Assembly: GCF_003058085.1 (NCBI RefSeq)
Contig: NZ_QBUD01000002.1
Location: 62,001-126,000, forward strand
Length of the DNA: 64,000 nucleotides
Reading direction: 5' to 3'
Origin: Yoonia sediminilitoris
Lineage (GTDB): Bacteria > Pseudomonadota > Alphaproteobacteria > Rhodobacterales > Rhodobacteraceae
The notes under the pieces were generated by a model. That model was not told where the DNA came from and searched no databases. It saw only the letters and a list, made by a program, of their open reading frames with translations. Position numbers and translations under genes: made by a program. Shown here one piece after another: positions 41,101 through 50,100 of this stretch. Position 1 is the stretch's first letter. Each line of letters starts with the position of its first letter.

Positions 41101-44100
41101 GTCAGTGACTGTCAGATCGTTCAGCGACTCTTCGGTCACTGCCGCATCTGCATTATCGGCGACGAAACTGGCACCGGGGGCGACGACGGCCTCGACCGTG
41201 ACACCATCGGTGGCGGTTGTCGTCACATCTGCGCCGACAATACGGGCGCTTACGTTATTATCGACTTCGTTGAAGGCCAGACCCAGCCCGATCGACGCGG
41301 CAATGGATGTCCCGCCAGAGACAGAGGCGCTGACCGCTGCTGCTGCTGTCAGTGCGTTGATCGTGCTGCTGTCGTTTGCCTTGACCTCGACCGCGTCTGC
41401 ATTCACGTCGCTGCCTGCGCCGGTGATTTCGGCTACGGCACCGCCTGCAATCATGTTGCGCGCGGCAGCGCCACCGCCTGCAATCGCGCGGGCACCGCCG
41501 GTGGACCCGGCAAGCGCAACCGCAGCAGCGGCGGCAGTCGCGGTGATCGCCTGGGCGGAATCTGCTGTGACACTCACAAGGACGGGCGGTGTGTCAGCCG
41601 CTCCGCTTGCGACGGAGACATTGTCCATGGACGCATAGGCTGTCGCCTGCGTACCCTTGGTCAGGTCAACACGCTCCCACAGGGATACATCAGCGAAATC
41701 CTCGATCCGCAGGTCAACACCGTTGGCGATGACGTTGCCTTCTGAATCCGTCACCTGACGCGGGCTTGCGCCAATGTAGCGGTAGGTCTGACCCGAAATC
41801 GGGCTGCCTTCGGTGCCCTGTACGTAGGTGCCATTCGTGATCGTGGTCACGGAATCCGTTGTGTCAAGCACCGTTCCGGTCAGGGTCGGGGTTGTCTGGC
41901 TATAGCCAATGACGTTGTCCACATAGACCGCACCGATGCCAACACCTGTGGCACCGTTGCCAAGGTTAAAGGCCCCGCTGACGCTGGCCGCCAGAACGGT
42001 CGCGTCAATCCGGCTGTTGCTGTCGGCATCGACCGTGATTTCATCACCGGCATTCAGGGTACTGTTGGTCACATCCGCATGCGCCTGCCCGTTGACCGAG
42101 TTGAACCCAACCGCAGCACCGCCAGAGAAACTGATCTGGCCAGAGCTGCCACCGGCCGACAGGCCAACAGCCATTGCCGCAGACAGACCTTGGGCGGTGA
42201 TGCTGGCATCGCGCATCGCAGTGACGGCAATATCTTCACCGGCCAGAATGCTGGCGCCGGAAATCGACGCATCGGCATTCGAATTCACTTCGTTGCGGGC
42301 AAAGCTTGCCGCAACAGACACGGACTTCGATCCACCTGTACCCACGGCAGCAGAAACGCTGGTTGCCGTCACGGCGGCATTGATCGCGGCCATATCATCA
42401 GACGTGACTGTCACAGACCCGCGACGGGCCTGAACGCTATTGGAATCAACAATTTCAGCGGTCGTATCCGACGCTGTGCGGTTCATCGCGATAATCACGC
42501 CAACAGATATGGCGTTCGACTGATCCGCAAGGGAAACACCCGTTGCCACGGCTGCGTTCATGATTTCGGCGTCAATGATGGTGTTATTGTCCGCATCAAC
42601 GATCAGGTCGTCGGCGACATCGACAGTTGAACGGGCCACGCGCGCTGTCGCGCTGCTTGGGTCTGGCGTCGCAACCGTTGTCCCAACAAACGTATCAGCC
42701 AAATTGAACAGTACGTTCTGCGCATCAATCCCCACAGAGTTGAACGCAACAGAGGCACCGACGGCAACAGTGTTTCCGCCGCCACCCTCGGCGATGGTGG
42801 TTGTATCAAGTGTGGCATCGATTTGCGCTGTGTTGTTGGAATAGACGGTCATGTCGCCGTCTTCGGGCGTTACAAACTGCTGCGTGTCCTCGCGGATCAC
42901 AGCACCTTCGTCGTCGCGCTGTTCGGCACGGCCACCGATATCCAGCGTGCGGCTGGCTTCGTTGGTTTCATTGGCGTTGCCGACGGTGACATCTGCATCG
43001 ACCACCTCGGCAGAGGATGTAGACGTCACATTGTTGGTTGCGATATTCGCATTGACCGCAATCACATTGCTGTCTGCCGCAAACAGCGACCCGCCCTTGG
43101 CTTTGACGAACCCTTCGTTCTTGGCGTCGATCTTGGCGTTCTCGACAGCCGACACAAAGACAAAACCGTCCGTCACATCAACATCTGCACCGGCCAGCTT
43201 TGTCCTGACAGACGATTGCAGGTCGTTCACAGACAACAGTACACCAACTGCCGTCGCATCTGACTGGGTGACGTTCAGGCTGATTGAACTTGGCACGAGA
43301 CTTTCGATGTCCGTGACAATCACCTCTTTCCACAGGTCCGTGTCAGAGAAATCCACCGTCGCCAGATCAACAGGTTCTTCGCTGTTTTCGCCGATGTAGG
43401 TATATTTCTTGCGCTCTTCAGTCGGATCGGTTGGGGCACGGCCCAGAACCCGCTGCCCTTGGAGAAGGAATTGCAGGCCTGAGGCGGTTGTAAAGGCGTA
43501 ATCCGCCATCAGCGTCTCGAGCGCGCCGGTAAAGATCGACAGGCCGCCATCGTTCGAAACGGTGGTCGCTGTCGCCATCTTGTTCTTGGCGTCAATCAGC
43601 GCATCATCGCTTGATGTGACGATAACCGCGCCGCCGGCCTGCAGGCTGTTGATCGCGGCGACACCTTCGGCGCGCTCTGTCCAGCCGCCACCGTCTGTGA
43701 TTGGCGTGGTCAGGTCAAAGCCGGGGATTCCTCCGCCGGTGCGTTCATAAACGGTGCCATCCGCTGCGATGACAAAATCACCCCGGACGATATCGACCGT
43801 GCCGCCATCCGCAGCCGAATAGCCGCCGGTCACCTCTGCGCGGGCGCTGGAAAGCACTTTGTTCAGCGACAGCACGCCACTGCCCGTAGTGCCGGACGCC
43901 TCGACAAAGGCGCTGGCCGCACTTGTGGTCTCGTTGTTGACCTCGGCGATCAGTTCCGCCTCGTTCACCGCATTCACGATGATTGCGTCAGCGGCAATCA
44001 CCTGCACGTTGGACATGAAGGCATAGGCTTCAACGGGATTCCGGGTGTCTTCTGCCCCGTTTGTCAGGTCAGGATCGCCAATCAGAGCGCCGAATGCGTT

Positions 44101-47100
44101 GAACAAGACGTTGGTGGCATTATAGCCCATCGAGTTGAAGGCAAGGACAATGTTATAGCCTTCATCACCTGTCGCGATGTTTGCCGACGTCAGCGCGGTC
44201 ATCTTGACCCCGTTGATCGCTTCGACCGTGACGGTGCCGGTTGTGTCGGTGGCATCCGCTTGCGCAGTCAGGCTGGCATCCTGGGCCGATGCTGTGGCCG
44301 ACCCGGTCAGCAGGTTCGTCGCAACAACGCCGCTGACGGCACGGCTTGTGCCCGTGCCTGCAACTGTACCCCCGGAAGAAGATGTCGCCGCATCGGTCGT
44401 CGCCTTCATTTCACTGCTGAGGGTCGCGCGGATTGTGATATCGTCGTCGGCCTCCAATGTGGCGTTTGACACATCTGCCTGTGCTTCGCCGATCAACTGG
44501 TTGTAGACGAACATCGCGCCTGTCGCGACGCTGTCGCTGTCCTGATCGCCGCCGCTGGGGATGTTCAGGCCCTGCGGAATGATCTGGCTGGAAACGGACT
44601 CCTTCCAGTAGTCGGCATCGCTGAAATCAGTCGTCGCCAGATCGACAACACCGTCATAGCGCAGCCCATCGGCGTTGGTGTTTTCTTCGACCCAGTCGGT
44701 CGTGCCGTAATCAACCGCGGACAGATCAATGCTGTTGATCCGGTTCGGATCACGCGGCAGCGGGGTCGCATTGTCGTAGCGGTAGAAGGTCGCAACTCCT
44801 GTGGCCTCATCGACCACACGGACCAGATCACCCTGCACCAGATCGGTCACACGGTCGGTTGAGGCATAGACCGTTTCGCCTTGGGCCGGGTCACTTGGGC
44901 CCATGTATTCCATGACCTTGCCCGCAAAGGGGCCGCCATCGTCAGGCATGCGCACCAGATGGCCAAAGCGCAATGCAACTTCCTGCGACGTAGCAGCGGA
45001 CCTGACCCAATCAACCGGGGTCACATCATTCAGCGTTTCCTGCAACACCGCAGCACCGGCATCATTCAGGGTCGAGCTGGCAGAGACCAGTTTCACGTTC
45101 GCAAAGTGCCGCTGTGTGTCGGTCGCTGTCACGGCGATATTGTCGCCTGCGTCAATCTTGGCGTCTGCGGCGGCATCAGCGTTATCGATCAGCGCTTTGG
45201 CTTCGCCCAGCACCTTGTTGGACGCGATGATCAGGCCAAATGACTTGCCGTTTGCACCTGTCAAAGCGCCCGCAGCAGACTCGGCTGTGTTCGATACTGT
45301 GGAGTTCAGCAACTCTTCCGACCTTGCGTCCACGGTGATGTCAACACTGGCGTCAACGTCACTGTTGGTAATTTTCGCAATGGCCGAAGCGGGGGCAGAT
45401 GGGTCCACAAGCCGATGGAAAGCTGGGTCTGCCGACACGGCTTCGACCGTGTTGAACAGCACGTTTGAGGCATTATAGCCCAGCGTGTTGAATGCCAGTG
45501 TGACCGACACGACTTCATCACCTGTTTTGCCGGTGGCGTTCAGCGTCGCATCCATGACCGTGCGCTGGGCAGCAGTCACATCCACGCTGCCATTGGTCGA
45601 TGAAACGTCGGAATCCTTGATCTCTGCCGTGGCAGAGTTGCGGGCGGCGTTGGTCGAAATCACACCTTGGCGCGCGATGGAGTCGCCAGACCCCCAGGCA
45701 GAACCGCCAGAGCTTTCGACCGAAGAGGCCAGCTGCGCCAGCAACGTCGCATTCGCAAGCGCGTCAACAGTGATATCACCATCGGCAATGGCATTCATCG
45801 TGTCGATCAGGGCGGAAACGCCACCCTGCACATCATTCAGAACAATGATGCCGCCGTTGGCGACACTGTTGGAATCCGCCAGATTGCCGAGGCTCGGGAA
45901 CAGCACATCAGACAGATCGCTGTCGTCGGAAATCTCGGTCCAGAGAGTGTCATTTGTCAGGTCAAGCAAGCCGCCACCGCCAACCGTCAAAGCGCTCAGA
46001 TCAACTGACGTCGCGGTCGCGCCCTCAAAGCGGTAGAATTTGCCTTCTTCAGAGTTGGGGCCGAGCGCACCAATACGCACGACGTCACCTTCGATCAGGT
46101 CCTTTGTCCCCGAGGACGTCGTAAAGCTATAGTCTTCCTGCGTCAGCTGGTTGGCAATTTTCTGGAAGCCGTCGATGTTGTTTTCGACAATGGCCGAAAC
46201 GGTCAGCGACGAATCCGCGCGCACATTGGCTGTATCAGCTGCAAAGACTGTCAGGGCGCCGTTGTTCGATTGCACAGTAAAGGCGCGCGCATCGGTCACC
46301 TCGGTCCAGTCAGGACCGTTGTAATTTTCGGAACTCAGATCGATGGACAATACGGGATTGACCACATCAAAATCGCCACCATTCGCAATGATAGCGGCGA
46401 TCAGGTCGATGCCGGCAGCATCGCTCAGGTCTGCACCGGTGTACGACAGGATATCGCCAGCTGCGAATTCGGTGCCATCATCGGCGGTAATGGCTGTGAC
46501 CAGCTTGATCGTGTCATCCGCGACAAGTGTGAAAGGCTCAGCGATGCTGAGGTTGTCATAGTCGGTGACGCGCACCCGGTCGTCGCCATCAAAACGATAA
46601 AGCGTGCCATCGGCAGCGCGGACGATATCGCCGTCGCGCAATGCAGAAACGGTACCCGTGCTCTCAAACGTGGCCACATCGCCACCAATCCACGCCTTGG
46701 TTTCGCTGAGCACCTTGTTAGAAGCCAGAACACCGCCAGCGGCAGCCCCGTTGGCGCCATACTTCAGCTTGCCCTTGAATTCTTCGCCCTTTTTCTCGGC
46801 CTCTGCCCTGTCCTTGTCCAACTTCTTTTGCGCAAGGAAACGGTCAACGAGGGCCAGATCGTTCTTGGCTTTGACTTTTTGGTCATTGCCGATCCGTGCA
46901 TTCAGCAGGTTGACCAGATAGACATTCAGATCGGTCGTGCCATCGTCCTGCACTTCGGCCAGAAGCTGCCACAGGTTGCCCGCATCATCAGACACATACC
47001 ACTGCGCTTCTTCTGCCAGTGTTTCGACGGTCAGCGTTGCCTCTGAATCCGCAGGAAGAATGCCCAGCGCAATAAACTGCGCCTTGAGTGCAACCGCAAC

Positions 47101-50100
47101 GGCCGCATCGTCGTCAGCATCGTCGCTATCGCCATCGGCGACGCCCAGATCATTCAGCGCCTGCGCATCAACAGCGGCTTGATCAATCGTGCCCAGTGCT
47201 TCGCGGCTTTCGGCACTGACGGTTATGTCGCCCTCGGCGGTCAGGTTGGCGCGGTTGGCATAGGCTTCAGCACCGTAGGTCTGGATGTCCGTCACCAGTG
47301 GGGTCAGATAATCAGACCCCAACAGCGCCTCTGCAGCTTGGAAAAAGATGTTGTGGTTGTCATAGCCGACCGTGTTGAAGGCAAACAGAAGGCCAACGGT
47401 TTCGGCTTTGGCCACGGCCGTCAGGGTCACGGTGGCATCAGCCACAATAAGGTTCAGCGCCTCTACCGTGATGGCACCATCTGCGCCGCCTGCGGTCAGG
47501 TCCGAGTCTTCGACAAATGCCTTGGCCTGTGACAGAACAGAGTTTGTGGCGACAACGCCAGCGCCTGCTTCTTTTGCCTCAACTTCGCTGGCTTCCACCG
47601 CATTCAGCCTGGACCGCTCAGCCGCAGTGACCGCAATATCGCCAGCAGATAGGACAGTCGCATCCTTGATATAGGCTTCGGCACCACCTTCAACTTCGTT
47701 GCGCGTGATCATGGCAAAGGTGGACTTTGATCCGCCACCCTTCATACCAGCAACCTTCATCAACAATGTTGCCAGCTTGGAAGGCACAATCGTCGTTGCG
47801 GTCATTTCTTTCCACAAATTGACGTTGGTGTAATTCTCGGTGCCCAGATCTACATCTGTTGCGCTATCACCCATAAAGCGGAAGACCGTGCCATCGACGT
47901 AAACATCATCGCCAAAGGTCAGGTCGCGGGTCCCGGACAAGCTTGTGAATTTATAGGAATCCAGCAGCTTTTGCGCGGTTTCATTGATCACGCCAACAAA
48001 CAGGTCATTACTGGTTGACTGCGCTGTGACTGACGCGCTGGTGGCATTCAGGGTGGCAGCGTCATCCGCCTTGACCAGAACTGCCCCTGTGTCCGTGACG
48101 ACACCTGTGACTGTGGCATTGATGATATAAGCCTCTGCACCACCAGCCAAAGCGTTTGACACAAGCGTTCCCGCCAGAACTTCACCCCCAGCACCCTGCG
48201 CCGCCGCTGCGGCAGAGGACGCGTTGGAATCGCGGCTTGATGTCAGTGTCGCCTCATTTGTCGCGATCACGTCAATCGCGCCTGCACTTACGTTGTCGGA
48301 ATTGATGCCAGCGGTTGTTGTCGCTACATCCTTGGTCCCGATTTCAAGCCCGATCAGCGCATCAAGCGTCTGGAATGCGATGTTGCCCGCGTCATAGCCC
48401 AGCGTGTTGAACGCGATCAAAAGCAGGCCAGCTTCGCTGCCGGTGTTCACAAGCGCTTTCAACTGGGCATCAAGGGTGATGGTGCTGGTCGCCAGAACAG
48501 ACAATTTACCCGCGATATCCGTGCCATCAATATCCGTCAGAACGGCTGTCGCTTCACCGATGACGGTGTTGATGACAATTGCGCCACCAACGGCACGGCT
48601 GTCGCCTTTGCCGGTAACGCTGCTGCCGCCAGACGACGAAATCCCGATGTCAGCCTTGGCCGTCACGTTGCTTGATTCCGTAGCGGAAATCATCGCATCG
48701 CCGGCGGCGGTTGTGAGTGCCGCGCCTGTGACCGTAATCGCAGATTCAGTTTTCACATCGTTGCGCACCAACATACCACCAAAGGCCTGACTGTTGGCAT
48801 CGGTCGCATTCAGTCCGGTAGGGATAATGTCTGTGGCAAGCTCTGCCCGCCAGCGCGACTTGTCAGAAAAATCTTCGGTGGCGAGGTTCACCTCTTCGGT
48901 GCCATCGACCATGAATTTATAAATGGTGTCGGGGGTCGCTGTGCCGCCGTCGGATTCCAGGTAGTTCGGCATCGCCATGACGGTGTCGCCAAATCCAACT
49001 GTCACCGTCGGATCAGCTTCGCGCACCAATGTCAGACCGCGCACGCCATCTGTATAGGCGTTTGTGCCATCGGTGCGGTAAGTCGCATCGGCAAAGGTCG
49101 CAATCAACTCGTCGGTCAGGCTGAGCCCGAAGTTTGACGATGTCACACTGTCCGACACGACAAGCGTTTCAGCGGCAACGGTGGTGTCATCTGTGGCCAG
49201 CACATCCAGTGTGGCCCCGCTGATACCGGCACCGCCGTTCACTTCAACCTTGGCACGGGTCGCGATTTTATTCTGCGCAAGGACAAAGGCAACCGCCGCA
49301 CCGGCCGAATTCTGGAATGCGGAATCCGCAGAAGTTTTGGCCGCGTTCGACATGAACGCGCTGGCCTGCAACATGTTGTCAGCCGTAACAGAGGCCGCAC
49401 CTGTGGCCGTGACGGCAGAGTTCGTCAATGTGACCGTCGCGCCGTAAGGGGCTAGTGACGACCCCAGATCAATACCGATCAGCGTATTGATGGCCAACCC
49501 AAGGTAGTTGCCCACATCCACGCCCAGCACGTTCATGGCCACTGAAATACCAACAGCCCCGCCACTGGACCCCGTCAGCGATGTGCCGGATTCCGAGCGG
49601 GACGAGAAGATCGCAGTGTTGTCCGCATCGATCATGACGGTCGCGCCGTCAAAGGTGGTGTTCGTGGCCGTCAGGGCCACGTCGCCGTTCATTTCGTTCA
49701 CGGCAAGGGTGCCGCTAAAGCTCCACTGGTCGACACCGTTTGATGCGTTTGTGACGCCCTGCCGCTGCAGTTTTTCAGACAGAACAACAGACCAGACAGA
49801 ACTTTCAACTTTCGCAGAAAGGATGCCGGTTGTGTCCAGATCACTATCCGTCAGAGTAATTGTGGTGTCGCGGTCCAGCATGTTCAGCGCGGCGGCATAG
49901 CCCAACTGCACGCGGGAATAGCTTTCTGCATTGATCGAGGTCGAGGTTGAAGTCGCATAAAAACGGGCGCTATCGGTGGCCGCGAGGGTCAAATCCTCTG
50001 CACCGGCGTCCAAGACAGCATTGGCCATCCCGATATGCGTCCGCCCGATGTCCACATCGTTGATGGCGGCCTTGCCTTCTGTTTCGGTCTGCGTCAGCGA

